This document shows, one piece after another, positions 8,181-16,700 of a DNA stretch of 64,000 nt; the stretch's first letter is position 1, and every line of letters begins with the position of its first letter. The translations under genes and the position numbers were made by a program. The notes under the pieces were generated by a model. It was given only the letters and a program-made list of their open reading frames with translations. It made no database searches and was not told the origin of the DNA. Location of the stretch: the NCBI GenBank assembly GCA_045654685.1, contig JAZONV010000010.1:1-64000 (forward strand), written 5' to 3'. This stretch comes from RGIG1828 sp045654685. GTDB taxonomy: Bacteria > Bacillota > Clostridia > UMGS1810.

Positions 8181-8222
8181 AAAAACCGCGTGTTTCAGAG
8201 GAAACATGCGGTTTTTGTTTTT
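8181..8222 (+). terminator. Terminator after truncated tRNA copy
   Basis: AAAAACCGCGTGTTTC pairs with GAAACATGCGGTTTTT, then a T-rich run. It pairs better than its counterpart after the intact tRNA, suggesting this is the original chromosomal tRNA terminator. Confidence 0.85.
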
Positions 8223-8302
8223 TTCTCGGAGCGTCTGATTTTTTTGTTTAATGATGTAATACAGAAAATTTTTGAATATAAAAATAAGTATGTAAATAAA
8301 CA

Positions 8303-8331
8303 TTGACATAAAAAGAATGGTGTGGTATTAT
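8303..8331 (+). promoter_or_regulatory. Promoter of riboswitch-EAL transcript
   Basis: TTGACA at 8303-8308 and TATTAT at 8326-8331, 17-bp spacer. The start would lie near 8338, just ahead of the aptamer. Confidence 0.8.
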
Positions 8332-8339
8332 AATAGCAT

Positions 8340-8430
8340 ATGAATATTTGGCAAACCCGGTGAAAGCCGGCGACGCAAAGCCAGGAGGCTAAGGTTCTCA
8401 AAACTATGCTAGTCCAGTTGCAACTATCAA
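8340..8430 (+). promoter_or_regulatory. GEMM-I / cyclic-di-GMP-I riboswitch
   Basis: The leader contains the conserved GEMM core in order: GGCAAACC (8350), a CCGG-TGAAAG-CCGG hairpin whose loop fits the GNRA tetraloop position, then CGACGCAAAGCC with its ligand-binding core, and AGGAGGCTAAGG, which forms the second helix. The downstream gene is a c-di-GMP phosphodiesterase, so ligand and output match. The 3' boundary of the last helix is less clear to me. Confidence 0.85.
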
Positions 8431-8476
8431 GGTCCTTTTTTATATATAGGGCTTATTGTTTGTTGCAATTTTTTTA
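8418..8476 (+). terminator. Expression-platform terminator of the GEMM riboswitch
   Basis: TTGCAAC at 8418-8424 pairs with GTTGCAA at 8462-8468, with an inner helix (AAGGTCC with GGGCTT, one bulge), followed by seven T. The left arm lies at the 3' edge of the aptamer, so ligand binding could compete with this stem. Confidence 0.65.
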
Positions 8477-8598
8477 TGCGTTTTTTTGTTGGTAAAGTGA
8501 GCCGGATATGTATAAAATTTCTTTAATACACATAAGATGAGTGTTTAAATTATTTGTATCCAAAGATATGGGATATCAAAAAGAGGAGTGTAGCAGAA

Positions 8599-9963
8599 GT
8601 GGATATATTTGCTCTTGTACTTTCGATTGTCATCGTATGTCTTTCAATATATATATATAAGCTTCGGAAGATAAATAAATCAGATTCAATGACTGATTCT
8701 GAAACAGGCATGGGTAATTTGCAATATTTCAAGCACCACCTTGCCGGGATAACGGAAGATGAATCGGGAAAATCCTACTATATTGCCTACATAATTATGG
8801 ATAGCAGTTATTTGCGTTCATATCATGATAATATGTCCTTTGGCGAAGCGTTGAGATTTGCTTCGTCAGTTCTTGCGGATAATTCCCAAGGAAAAGAGAT
8901 ATCTGCAAGAATTACAGAAAACGGGTTTGTGTTTGTATTTAATTCAGACGATGATTCTGATGCAAAGCGCAGATTGAAAAAGGTTATGAACAAACTTAAC
9001 AAATCTGAGGTGAAAAAAGATGAAAGCAGCAAACATGTGTTCTATTGTGCAATGTATCATCTCACGCCCTCTGACACAAATTGCGAGGTTTTACTTTTCA
9101 ATCTGAGAAAAAACTGCAGTGATATTTTTGGTACAGAAAAACAAATTGTATACTGCGATACTTATTCCATGAATAAAATTCAGGAAGAGAATATGGTCAC
9201 GGAAAATATCATCAAAGGCCTTGATAACAACGAATTCAAGATGTATCTGCAATTTGTTGTGGATAACAAAACAAAAAAGATTGTATCAGCAGAAGCCCTT
9301 TCCCGCTGGGAGAATGATGAAAATGGCGTGGTTGGTCCGTTCAAATATATAAGATGCATGGAAGATGCAGGTCTTATAACAAGACACGATTTCTACATGT
9401 TTGATCAGGTTTGCCGTCAACTTCAGGAGTGGGAAGGAACGGAATATGATAACATATCCATATCCTGCAACTTTACAAGAATAACTCTTTCAGAAGAAAA
9501 TTTCATAGATAAGATAAAAGAAATATGCGAAAAATATACTTTTGACAAATCAAAGCTTTCCATTGAGATAACAGAAGATGCAATGGAAAAGGACAGAGAC
9601 AATGCAACAGGCAATGTGGAACTGTGCAAAAAACTTGGATTCAAAGTATATCTTGATGATCTCGGAAGCGGTTATACGTCACTTTCAAATCTCTGTGACT
9701 ATCCCATAGATGTTGTAAAAATTGACAGAGATATTCTTCTCAAAGGCAATACAGAAAGAGGAAAAGAGCTTTTGAGAGGTATCATAGCTCTTGCACACAG
9801 CCTTAATATGAAAGTTATTTGCGAGGGTGTTGAAACAGAGGAACAAAATGATTTTGTAACCTCATCAGATTGTGATTATATTCAGGGTTGGTATTATTCA
9901 AAACCCATATCTCATGACAGATTCGAAACATTCATAAAAGAGTATTTCCCCGAAGAAAAATAG
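8599..9963 (+). CDS. Membrane-anchored cyclic-di-GMP phosphodiesterase (degenerate GGDEF-EAL)
   Basis: A 454-residue protein. Residues 2-22 form one transmembrane helix (IFALVLSIVIVCLSIYIY). Residues about 35-190 look like a degenerate GGDEF domain: the fold start DSETGMGNLQYF is present, but I see no GGDEF signature, so it should not make c-di-GMP. Residues about 205-450 are an EAL domain with E232-A-L, the metal pair in DDLGSGY (D353, D354), VKIDR, EGVETEEQ and QGWYYSKPI, all expected for an active enzyme cutting c-di-GMP to pGpG. I chose GTG at 8599 because AGAGGAG (8582-8588) precedes it; a TTG at 8554 has no ribosome site. A c-di-GMP-type riboswitch in the leader makes a feedback loop. 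Single-gene unit. Confidence 0.9.
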   Translation: MDIFALVLSIVIVCLSIYIYKLRKINKSDSMTDSETGMGNLQYFKHHLAGITEDESGKSYYIAYIIMDSSYLRSYHDNMSFGEALRFASSVLADNSQGKEISARITENGFVFVFNSDDDSDAKRRLKKVMNKLNKSEVKKDESSKHVFYCAMYHLTPSDTNCEVLLFNLRKNCSDIFGTEKQIVYCDTYSMNKIQEENMVTENIIKGLDNNEFKMYLQFVVDNKTKKIVSAEALSRWENDENGVVGPFKYIRCMEDAGLITRHDFYMFDQVCRQLQEWEGTEYDNISISCNFTRITLSEENFIDKIKEICEKYTFDKSKLSIEITEDAMEKDRDNATGNVELCKKLGFKVYLDDLGSGYTSLSNLCDYPIDVVKIDRDILLKGNTERGKELLRGIIALAHSLNMKVICEGVETEEQNDFVTSSDCDYIQGWYYSKPISHDRFETFIKEYFPEEK

Positions 9964-9978
9964 GGTAGTAATTAATAT

Positions 9979-10028
9979 TAAAGACATCATTTTTTGTGCT
10001 AATAAACATAAGAATGATGTCTTTTTGT
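9979..10028 (+). terminator. Terminator after EAL gene
   Basis: AAAGACATCATT pairs with AATGATGTCTTT around a 21-nt loop, followed by TTTTTGTGT; it lies 18 bases past the stop. Confidence 0.88.
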
Positions 10029-10077
10029 GTTTGGTTTATTAAAAGTACTGAACATGACCGGAATTTGAAAAAATTGC

Positions 10078-10106
10078 TTGATATTTTTAATCTTGTGTAG
10101 TATAAT
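10078..10106 (+). promoter_or_regulatory. Promoter of SRP RNA
   Basis: TTGATA at 10078-10083 and TATAAT at 10101-10106, 17-bp spacer, with transcription starting near 10113. Confidence 0.85.
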
Positions 10107-10112
10107 ATATGA

Positions 10113-10386
10113 TGTCGTACAGCCGGGGCGGTAGCGGTGCCCTGTACTTGCAATCCGCTATAGCAAGGGTCATGTCTTTATTGAGGGTTACACTTTCCGT
10201 GTAGTACCGTCATATCAATGTTGATGGTCGGGTCTTGCGCAATATGCGTTTGTGAACCTGGTCAGGTGAGGAATCAAGCAGCCATAAGCAGAGCCTGCAT
10301 ATGTGCCGCAAGAGTGCCCGGCCTGAGTTGTATATGGCGACAAACGTGCGGGAAGCCTAATTCGACTTAAAGACGTACGACTTTTT
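10113..10386 (+). ncRNA. ffs: Signal recognition particle RNA, long Firmicutes type
   Basis: The about 270-nt transcript has 5' GTCGTAC pairing with 3' GTACGAC, closing a long rod with an Alu-type domain. The Ffh-binding hairpin is recognisable at about 10253-10290 (GAACCTGGTCAGGTGAGGAA, then AAGCAGCC), a variant of the universal GGUCAGG...GGAAGCAGCC motif. A T-run follows the closing stem. The gene lies directly before dnaX, the usual neighbour in Firmicutes. It guides ribosomes making membrane and secreted proteins to the membrane with Ffh and FtsY. Confidence 0.93.
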
Positions 10387-10415
10387 TTGAAAATTTTTGA
10401 CAGGGAGTGGTGAAA

Positions 10416-12065
10416 ATGGCATATCAGGCGTTGTACCGTAAGTGGCGTCCAATGAAATTCGATGATGTTATCGGTCAAAGTCACATAACAGAGACCGTAA
10501 AAAATGAAATGCAGACAGGTGCAATTGCCCATGCATATCTTTTCACAGGTACCCGCGGAACAGGGAAAACCACAACAGCAAAAATTCTCAGCCGTGCGCT
10601 CAACTGTCAATCTCCCATAGAAGGAAATCCCTGTAATGAATGTGAAGTTTGCAAATCCATAATTAGTGAAGTTTGTCTTGATGTTCAGGAAATTGATGCT
10701 GCATCAAACACAGGCGTTGAAAACATAAGAGATATTATTTCTCAGGTTCAATATCTTCCCACCATGGGAAAATATAAAGTGTTCATTATAGACGAGGTTC
10801 ATATGCTTTCCAAAGGAGCCTTCAATGCACTTTTGAAAACTTTGGAAGAACCCCCTCCTCATGTTGTGTTTATTCTTGCAACAACAGAGGTTCAGTCGAT
10901 TCCTGCAACAATCCTTTCAAGATGCCAGAGATTTGATTTCAAAAACATCTCCATTGATGACATTGTACTCAACATAAAAACCATTCTTGCATCGGAAAAT
11001 ATTGAAGCAGATGATGACGCTCTTGAATATGTTGCGTATCTTGGGGATGGCTCAATGAGAGACTCATTAAGCATATTGGATCGTTGTCTCGCATTTTCTC
11101 GTGATCATCTCAATCTTGATAAGATTATTGATGTTGTTGGTGCAGTAGATGATAAAATTCTCTACGATTTTGCAAAGGATGTTGCAAATAATGATACGTC
11201 ATCTGCATTGGAGCGTTTCAATGGCTGTATAAACAACGGAAAGAATCTTGATAACATAGCAAAAGGGCTTTTGAATGTTTTCAGAGAAATTATAATGTAC
11301 AAAATAAATGAAGATAATTTTTCTGCAAGCAAAATAAAAAAAGAGTATCTGAAAGACTGTGCTCATCTTTTCGATGTGCCGTCTCTTTCAAACTATATAA
11401 ACATAATTTCAGAATGCATGGCATCCTTCAAGAGCTTTGCATCTCAAAGAGTTCTTTTTGAATGTGTTTTGGTGAAGTTGACAACGCCTCAGATGAATCA
11501 GGATTATTCTTCTGTTATAGCAAGGCTTTCTGCTTTGGAAAACAAAATTGCATCCGGAGTGTTTCAGGCTGTTCCCGTCACGTCCGATTCATCAAAGGCA
11601 GCAACGGATGCAACAAACAAAAATGAAGCAAAAGTGAAGGCGGAAACTGCTCAACCCAAAAAGAATGAAACCAAAACAAGTGGTTCCCAAAAGGAAGAAG
11701 AGTCTTCAAATACATCTTCTATGGCCGGGAGTGATGCAAAAAATGTGGTGAAGAAATGGCCTGAAGTTGTAAATTATCTTCTCACCACCGGAAAACTTTC
11801 TTTGTATACCAATCTTTTTGAATCAAAAGTATATGAAGAAGATGGAACACTTATAATCAAAGTTGATGATGAGTCCAAAAAGCACACGCTTATGGACAAG
11901 ACAAATGCCGATGCTTTGAAAGAGGTTATTGTATCTTCCACCGGAACTGATGTAAGCGTAAAAATCATATGCGGTGAGATGGATTCGGAAAATTCCGGAG
12001 ATGATATTTTCAAAAACTTAAACAGTCTCGGAAAAGATTTTCCCGGTAATTTCAATGTTAACTGA
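10416..12065 (+). CDS. dnaX: DNA polymerase III subunit gamma/tau
   Basis: A 549-residue clamp-loader ATPase that loads the beta clamp and couples polymerases at the fork. The N-terminus MAYQALYRKWRP is diagnostic. Walker A GTRGTGKT is at residues 45-52, zinc ligands are C64, C73, C76 and C79, and the Walker B/sensor region contains DEVHMLSKGAFNALLKTLEEPP and the SRC arginine-finger motif. Residues about 390-450 are a Lys/Ser/Thr/Ala-rich linker, followed by a short tau-like C-terminal domain. The ATG at 10416 sits 8 bases after GGGAG. I see no in-phase slippery heptamer, so no sign of frameshifted gamma. The ybaB and recR genes that usually follow are absent. Confidence 0.97.
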   Translation: MAYQALYRKWRPMKFDDVIGQSHITETVKNEMQTGAIAHAYLFTGTRGTGKTTTAKILSRALNCQSPIEGNPCNECEVCKSIISEVCLDVQEIDAASNTGVENIRDIISQVQYLPTMGKYKVFIIDEVHMLSKGAFNALLKTLEEPPPHVVFILATTEVQSIPATILSRCQRFDFKNISIDDIVLNIKTILASENIEADDDALEYVAYLGDGSMRDSLSILDRCLAFSRDHLNLDKIIDVVGAVDDKILYDFAKDVANNDTSSALERFNGCINNGKNLDNIAKGLLNVFREIIMYKINEDNFSASKIKKEYLKDCAHLFDVPSLSNYINIISECMASFKSFASQRVLFECVLVKLTTPQMNQDYSSVIARLSALENKIASGVFQAVPVTSDSSKAATDATNKNEAKVKAETAQPKKNETKTSGSQKEEESSNTSSMAGSDAKNVVKKWPEVVNYLLTTGKLSLYTNLFESKVYEEDGTLIIKVDDESKKHTLMDKTNADALKEVIVSSTGTDVSVKIICGEMDSENSGDDIFKNLNSLGKDFPGNFNVN

Positions 12066-12102
12066 AAAAACGAAATTTATTTAAAATTAAAGCTGTTTAA
12101 AG

Positions 12103-12131
12103 TTGACATATATGTATAAATATGGTATAAT
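12103..12131 (+). promoter_or_regulatory. Promoter of hom-thrB-lysC operon
   Basis: Perfect consensus TTGACA (12103-12108) and TATAAT (12126-12131), 17-bp spacer. The short leader shows no T-box or lysine riboswitch features. Confidence 0.88.
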
Positions 12132-12179
12132 TAATAATTATTTTTCATGACAGATAAAAGGGTTTGGAGGTTTAAACAT

Positions 12180-13394
12180 ATGACTAAAATAGCAATTATC
12201 GGATTTGGTGTTGTAGGTTCCGGTGTGTATGAAGTTATAAGAAAAAATGCCGGAGATATAGCCGAAAAAGCAGGAACCGAAATTGATATAAAATATATCC
12301 TTGATATCAGGGATTTCTCAAATCATCCTGAAAGCAATCTTTTTGTAAATGATGTAAATATCATTGCACAAGATGATGAGGTTTCCGTTGTTGTTGAAAC
12401 AATGGGAGGAATTGAGCCTGCAAACACTTTTTCACGTCTTATGCTTTCAAAAGGCAAAACTGTAGTAACATCTAACAAAGAGCTTGTTGCAACCTATGGA
12501 GATGAACTTTTTGCACTTGCGTCCGAAAATGGATGTGCATATTATTATGAGGCAAGTGTTGGCGGTGGTATTCCTATCATCCGTCCCATGAAAAATTGTC
12601 TCAGCGCAAACAAAATCGAATCGGTTTTTGGCATACTCAACGGTACCACCAACTACATTCTCACAAGAATGTTCACAGATAATGTATCTTTCGAATCTGC
12701 TCTGAAAGAAGCTCAGGAAAAGGGCTATGCAGAAAAAGACCCCACAGCAGATGTTGATGGTTTTGATACAGGCAAAAAAATCAGTATTCTTTCTTCAATG
12801 ATTAATGGTGAAAAAATCAATCATGAAGATGTTCACACAGAGGGCATCCGCTCCATCACTTTAACAGATACCGAATTCGCTCAAAGCTTTGGCTACAGCA
12901 TAAAACTTATCGGAAGTTGCAGACGAGTTGATGATAAATATAGTGTTGTGGTTGCTCCCATGCTTGTTGAAAAAGATTCTCCTCTTGCTGGAGTAAATGA
13001 CGTTTTCAACGGCATCATGGTTTGCGGAAATATGCTTGGTGATGCATTCTTCTATGGCAGAGGCGCAGGAAAGCTCCCAACAGCAAGTGCGGTTGTTGCA
13101 GACGTTATAGATGCAGTAAGAAGCAAAGAACTCAAATTCAGAGCACCATGGACAAAAGCAACAAAAAGTGTTCTTGTTCCATATGAAGCAATTGAATGTG
13201 CAATGTACATCTGTCTTAAAGAAGCAGATGATGAAACTGTAAACAAAGTGTGTCAAGTTTTTGGAAGTGACCTCAAACTTATCGTTAAAGACGGATATGT
13301 TGCATTTATAACCGGAAAAGATACAGTTTCAGGTATAGATGAAAAACTTGCAAAAATTGGTGCAAAGGTAAATAATAAATTGATGATTCTCTGA
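12180..13394 (+). CDS. hom: Homoserine dehydrogenase
   Basis: A 404-residue NAD(P)-dependent enzyme that reduces aspartate semialdehyde to homoserine, the branch point to threonine and methionine. The Rossmann motif GFGVVGSGV lies at residues 8-16. The active-site region reads TSNKELVATYG and GGGIPIIRP, then FGILNGTTNYIL and AEKDPTADVDGFDTGKKISIL, containing the conserved Lys and Asp/Glu residues. A C-terminal stretch of about 60 residues has the length of an ACT-like regulatory domain, for feedback by threonine. The start at 12180 follows TTGGAGG at 12164-12170. First gene of hom-thrB-lysC. Confidence 0.96.
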   Translation: MTKIAIIGFGVVGSGVYEVIRKNAGDIAEKAGTEIDIKYILDIRDFSNHPESNLFVNDVNIIAQDDEVSVVVETMGGIEPANTFSRLMLSKGKTVVTSNKELVATYGDELFALASENGCAYYYEASVGGGIPIIRPMKNCLSANKIESVFGILNGTTNYILTRMFTDNVSFESALKEAQEKGYAEKDPTADVDGFDTGKKISILSSMINGEKINHEDVHTEGIRSITLTDTEFAQSFGYSIKLIGSCRRVDDKYSVVVAPMLVEKDSPLAGVNDVFNGIMVCGNMLGDAFFYGRGAGKLPTASAVVADVIDAVRSKELKFRAPWTKATKSVLVPYEAIECAMYICLKEADDETVNKVCQVFGSDLKLIVKDGYVAFITGKDTVSGIDEKLAKIGAKVNNKLMIL

Positions 13395-13433
13395 TATAAG
13401 TTTATCGGTTCTTAAATCATCCCGGGGGTAGCT

Positions 13434-14330
13434 ATGTTTAAAGTCAGAGTACCGGCGTCTACTGCTAATCTCGGTCCCGGATTTGATTGTATGGGTATAG
13501 CGCTTAATCTATATAATACAGCAGATTTTGAAAAGACCGGTTCAGGGTTCGAAATTGAAATTCTGGATGAAAGCAGTGCATACGTTCCAACAAATGAGAA
13601 TAATCTTTTATATAAAGCAATGGATGCTGTATATAGAAAAGCCGGAGAAAGATTGGACGGCGTAAAAATAACAGTCAAATCAGACATCCCGGTCACAAGA
13701 GGTCTCGGAAGCAGTTCATCGGGCATTATAATGGGGCTTGTTGGTGCAAATCATCTTTTGGATGACAGATTTTCCAAAGATGAACTTCTCCATATGGCAA
13801 CCATTCTGGAAGGTCATCCCGATAATGTAACTCCCGCTCTTATGGGGGGATATACTATTTCTTATGCTGAAAGAGAAAAAGTGATATATTCGCAAACAGA
13901 TGTTTCAGAAAACTTAAGGTTTGCGGCGATGATTCCTGATTTTTATCTTCAGACAAAACGATCACGACTTGCTCTTCCGAAATTTGTAAGCATGCGCAGT
14001 GCGACATATAATGTTGCTCACGCTTCACTTCTTGCATCGGCACTCTTTTCGGGAGATGAAAAATTGCTATATTCATGTTTTAGAGACAGAATCCATCAAA
14101 GATTCAGATTTTCGTTCATAAAGAGCGGTGAATACATCACAAGATGTGCAAGACGATTCGGTGCCTATGGGAGTTTTATAAGCGGTGCCGGACCAACAAT
14201 CATGTCAGTTGTCAGCAAAGATAATGCTGATTTTGAATATAATATGAGAAATCTCATAAAAACAAATCTGAAAAATTGGCGTCTGGTTATGCTTGAAGCA
14301 GACAATGAAGGCGCTGTTATTCAATATTAA
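13434..14330 (+). CDS. thrB: Homoserine kinase
   Basis: A 298-residue GHMP-family kinase that phosphorylates homoserine in the threonine pathway. The substrate motif PASTANLGPGFDCMGIAL is near the N-terminus, the ATP-binding motif TRGLGSSSSG is at about residues 88-97, and the third GHMP motif (YGSFISGAGPTIMS) is near residue 250. EGHPDNVTPALMGG is the usual metal/phosphate-binding segment. The start follows a GGGGG ribosome site. It lies 39 bases after hom and 16 before lysC, so the three form one operon. Confidence 0.96.
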   Translation: MFKVRVPASTANLGPGFDCMGIALNLYNTADFEKTGSGFEIEILDESSAYVPTNENNLLYKAMDAVYRKAGERLDGVKITVKSDIPVTRGLGSSSSGIIMGLVGANHLLDDRFSKDELLHMATILEGHPDNVTPALMGGYTISYAEREKVIYSQTDVSENLRFAAMIPDFYLQTKRSRLALPKFVSMRSATYNVAHASLLASALFSGDEKLLYSCFRDRIHQRFRFSFIKSGEYITRCARRFGAYGSFISGAGPTIMSVVSKDNADFEYNMRNLIKTNLKNWRLVMLEADNEGAVIQY

Positions 14331-14346
14331 ATTGGAGGTATGAACA

Positions 14347-15555
14347 ATGGGCTTGATAGTTCAAAAATTCGGCGGTTCATCTGTACGCGATGCCGAAAGA
14401 GTAATGAATGTTGCTGGTAGAATTGTTGAAACATACAAACAGGGAAATTCCGTTGTTGTTGTTGTTTCCGCACAGGGCGACACTACAGATGATTTAATTG
14501 AAAAAGCAAAAGAGATAAATCCTAATGCTTCAAAAAGAGAAATGGATATGCTCCTTTCAACCGGAGAACAGATTTCAATTTCCCTTCTTGCAATGGCAAT
14601 ACAGAAACTTGGATATCCTGTAGTATCTCTCACCGGATGGCAAATAGGAATGAAGACCGATTCCAACTATGGAAGTGCACGTATCTCAAAAATTGATACA
14701 GAACGTCTTCACAAAGAAATTGATTCCAACCACATAGTAATCGTTGCAGGCTTCCAGGGAATCAACAAGTATGATGATATAACAACTCTCGGAAGAGGTG
14801 GTTCTGACACATCTGCAGTTGCAATTGCAGCAGCACTCAGAGCAGATATGTGCGAAATCTACACAGACGTTGACGGTGTGTATACAGCAGATCCCAGAAT
14901 CGTTCCCACAGCAAAAAAACTTGATTCAATTTCATATGACGAAATGCTCGAACTTGCAAGCCTTGGTGCTAACGTTCTTCATAATCGTTCTGTTGAAATG
15001 GCAAAAAAATATAATATTAATCTGACTGTACGTTCCAGCTTGAATAAAAATGAAGGAACAGTTGTTAAGGAGGTAAATAAAGTGGAAAAAATGTTGGTTA
15101 GAGGTGTAGCAAGAGATAATGATGTTGCAAGAATTTCTATCTGCAACATTGAAGATAAGCCCGGTATGGCATTTAAAGTATTTTCTCTTCTTGCGGGAAA
15201 AGGCATAAATGTTGATATAATCCTTCAGTCAATCGGCAGAGAAGGAATGAAAGATATCAGCTTTACAGTATCAGAAAGCAATCTTGAAAAAACTGTTGAA
15301 CTTCTTGAAGCAAACAAAGATTCCCTTTGCTTTGAAGAAATCAAAACAAGCACAGATTATTCAAAAGTTTCAATTGTTGGTTCAGGTATGGTTAACAACC
15401 CCGGAGTTGCAAGCACAATGTTTGAAGCTCTCTATGATGCAGACATCAACATTCATATGATTTCCACATCCGAAATCAAAGTATCAGTTCTTATCAATAA
15501 GAAAAATGCAGACAGAGCAGTCAGCGTAATTCACGATAAATTCAATTTTGCATAA
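14347..15555 (+). CDS. lysC: Aspartate kinase (alpha subunit)
   Basis: A 402-residue enzyme for the first step from aspartate to lysine, threonine and methionine. The N-terminal kinase domain opens with KFGGSS at residues 7-12 and has the nucleotide-binding region TTLGRGGSDTSAVA. Residues about 265-402 hold two ACT domains for feedback control. The size matches Bacillus aspartokinase II, where the same gene yields a full-length alpha chain and a C-terminal beta chain from an internal start; the same internal start is present here (see next entry). A 16-base gap with GGAGG separates it from thrB, and a strong terminator follows. Confidence 0.97.
   Translation: MGLIVQKFGGSSVRDAERVMNVAGRIVETYKQGNSVVVVVSAQGDTTDDLIEKAKEINPNASKREMDMLLSTGEQISISLLAMAIQKLGYPVVSLTGWQIGMKTDSNYGSARISKIDTERLHKEIDSNHIVIVAGFQGINKYDDITTLGRGGSDTSAVAIAAALRADMCEIYTDVDGVYTADPRIVPTAKKLDSISYDEMLELASLGANVLHNRSVEMAKKYNINLTVRSSLNKNEGTVVKEVNKVEKMLVRGVARDNDVARISICNIEDKPGMAFKVFSLLAGKGINVDIILQSIGREGMKDISFTVSESNLEKTVELLEANKDSLCFEEIKTSTDYSKVSIVGSGMVNNPGVASTMFEALYDADINIHMISTSEIKVSVLINKKNADRAVSVIHDKFNFA
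15082..15555 (+). CDS. Internal start: aspartokinase beta (ACT-domain) subunit
   Basis: Inside lysC, the strong ribosome site AAGGAGG at 15067-15073 stands 8 bases before an in-frame GTG at codon 246 (15082); an ATG follows at codon 249. Translation from here gives 157 residues comprising just the two ACT domains. In Bacillus subtilis lysC, established work shows a beta subunit initiated at almost the same codon, forming an alpha2beta2 enzyme. The local AAGGAGG within coding sequence is far better than chance and supports the same here; this is inference until tested. Confidence 0.75.
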   Translation: MEKMLVRGVARDNDVARISICNIEDKPGMAFKVFSLLAGKGINVDIILQSIGREGMKDISFTVSESNLEKTVELLEANKDSLCFEEIKTSTDYSKVSIVGSGMVNNPGVASTMFEALYDADINIHMISTSEIKVSVLINKKNADRAVSVIHDKFNFA

Positions 15556-15565
15556 GAATATTAAT

Positions 15566-15601
15566 CCGGAGACATGCTTGTTTGTGTGTCTCCGTTTTTT
15601 A
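15566..15601 (+). terminator. Terminator after lysC
   Basis: CGGAGACA at 15567-15574 pairs perfectly with TGTCTCCG at 15587-15594, followed by six T. Confidence 0.93.
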
Positions 15602-15642
15602 GGATATACATATTCGCATGTATATATTTATTTGGAGGACAT

Positions 15643-16398
15643 ATGGAACAAAAAAACAATAAAACCATGGATAAAATAGAAGGCAGAAATCCTGTGATGG
15701 AAGCTCTTCGCTCGGGAAGAACAATAGATAAGATTCTTGTTCAGAAGGGCGAAAAACATGGTTCGGTAATAAAGATTCTTGCATTGGCAAAAGAAAAAAG
15801 AATTGCCGTATCATACGTAGAAAAGGCAAAACTTGATAAAATTGCCACATCTCATGCACATCAGGGTGTTATTGCATATGCCGCAGTCAAGGAATATGTA
15901 AGCGTGTCTGATATCATAAAAATTGCAAAGTCCAAAAATGAGCATCCCTTCATTGTCATATGCGATGATATAACGGACCCCCATAATCTTGGTTCAATAC
16001 TTAGAAGTGCAAATGCCGCAGGTGTACATGGTGTAATAATTTCAAAACATAACAGCGTAGGACTAAATGCAACAGTTGCAAAGACATCAGCAGGTGCGGT
16101 AGAATTTACACCTGTTGCAAAGGTGTCAAGCATAGCCCAGACAATAGAACAACTAAAAAAAGAAAACATATGGGTTGTGGGAGCAGATATGGATGGTGAT
16201 AACACCATATATACTCATGATTTTTCGGGCTCTGTTGCCATTGTAATCGGAAATGAGGGAAAAGGTATTTCTCATCTTGTAAAGGAAAAGTGCGATTTTA
16301 TAGTACGAATTCCAATGCTCGGAAAAATTTCATCACTTAATGCATCGGTTGCAGGTGCACTTATGATATATGAAGTTGTACGTTCAAGACAGAAATGA
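15643..16398 (+). CDS. rlmB: 23S rRNA 2'-O-ribose methyltransferase, TrmH/SpoU family (RlmB-like)
   Basis: A 251-residue SPOUT methyltransferase. The N-terminal substrate-binding domain begins at IEGRNPVMEALRSG, and the catalytic domain holds the three SpoU motifs: DDITDPHNLGSILRSANAAGVHG, then VIGNEGKGIS and IPMLGKISSLNASVAGALMIYE, which form the trefoil knot that binds S-adenosylmethionine. RlmB methylates G2251 in the peptidyl-transferase centre; the exact target base here is inferred from family. The start at 15643 follows TTGGAGG at 15632-15638; a longer frame upstream overlaps the lysC terminator and is unlikely. The stop is 15 bases from the ACT gene. Confidence 0.92.
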   Translation: MEQKNNKTMDKIEGRNPVMEALRSGRTIDKILVQKGEKHGSVIKILALAKEKRIAVSYVEKAKLDKIATSHAHQGVIAYAAVKEYVSVSDIIKIAKSKNEHPFIVICDDITDPHNLGSILRSANAAGVHGVIISKHNSVGLNATVAKTSAGAVEFTPVAKVSSIAQTIEQLKKENIWVVGADMDGDNTIYTHDFSGSVAIVIGNEGKGISHLVKEKCDFIVRIPMLGKISSLNASVAGALMIYEVVRSRQK

Positions 16399-16412
16399 TG
16401 GAGGAACATATT

Positions 16413-16685
16413 ATGAAAAAGGCGATAATCACAGTAATAGGTAAAGATAAAGTAGGAATTATCTATGGAGTCACCAAAATCCTTTCGGAAAACAAAATTA
16501 ATATTTTGGACATATCCCAGACAATTCTTGATGATATGTTCACAATGATGATGATTGTAGATATTGATGGTGCAAGTGCATCCTTTGAAAAAATATCAGA
16601 AGTGTTGTCTGAAGAAGGAAAGACCCTCGGCGTTGATGTAAGAATACAGCTTGAGAGTATTTTTGAATCAATGCACAGAATTTAA
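16413..16685 (+). CDS. ACT domain-containing protein (UPF0237)
   Basis: A 90-residue protein that is a single ACT domain: KAIITVIGKDKVGIIYGVTKILSE is the classic first strand and glycine-containing ligand loop. Family UPF0237 has no proven function but is almost always next to a PFL/UPF0210 gene, as here (15 bases upstream of it). GGAGG at 16400-16404 supports the ATG at 16413. It probably senses a small ligand for its partner. Confidence 0.9.
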   Translation: MKKAIITVIGKDKVGIIYGVTKILSENKINILDISQTILDDMFTMMMIVDIDGASASFEKISEVLSEEGKTLGVDVRIQLESIFESMHRI

Positions 16686-16700
16686 AAGGGGGCGTATTTA

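Noticed and set aside
10215..10610. A 131-codon minus-strand frame over the SRP RNA and dnaX start
   Set aside because: It overlaps a structured RNA gene and a certain coding gene and has no recognisable protein features.
11580..11760. Programmed frameshift in dnaX giving a short gamma subunit
   Set aside because: A-rich stretches exist in the linker, but none is an in-phase slippery heptamer followed by a hairpin and early stop.
12061..12179. Lysine or threonine-responsive leader before hom
   Set aside because: The leader after the promoter is about 40 bases with no aptamer, leader peptide or attenuator.
15574..15642. Longer N-terminus for the RlmB-like methyltransferase
   Set aside because: The extra 23 codons overlap the lysC terminator and are hydrophobic and unlike the family; the start at 15643 has TTGGAGG at correct spacing.
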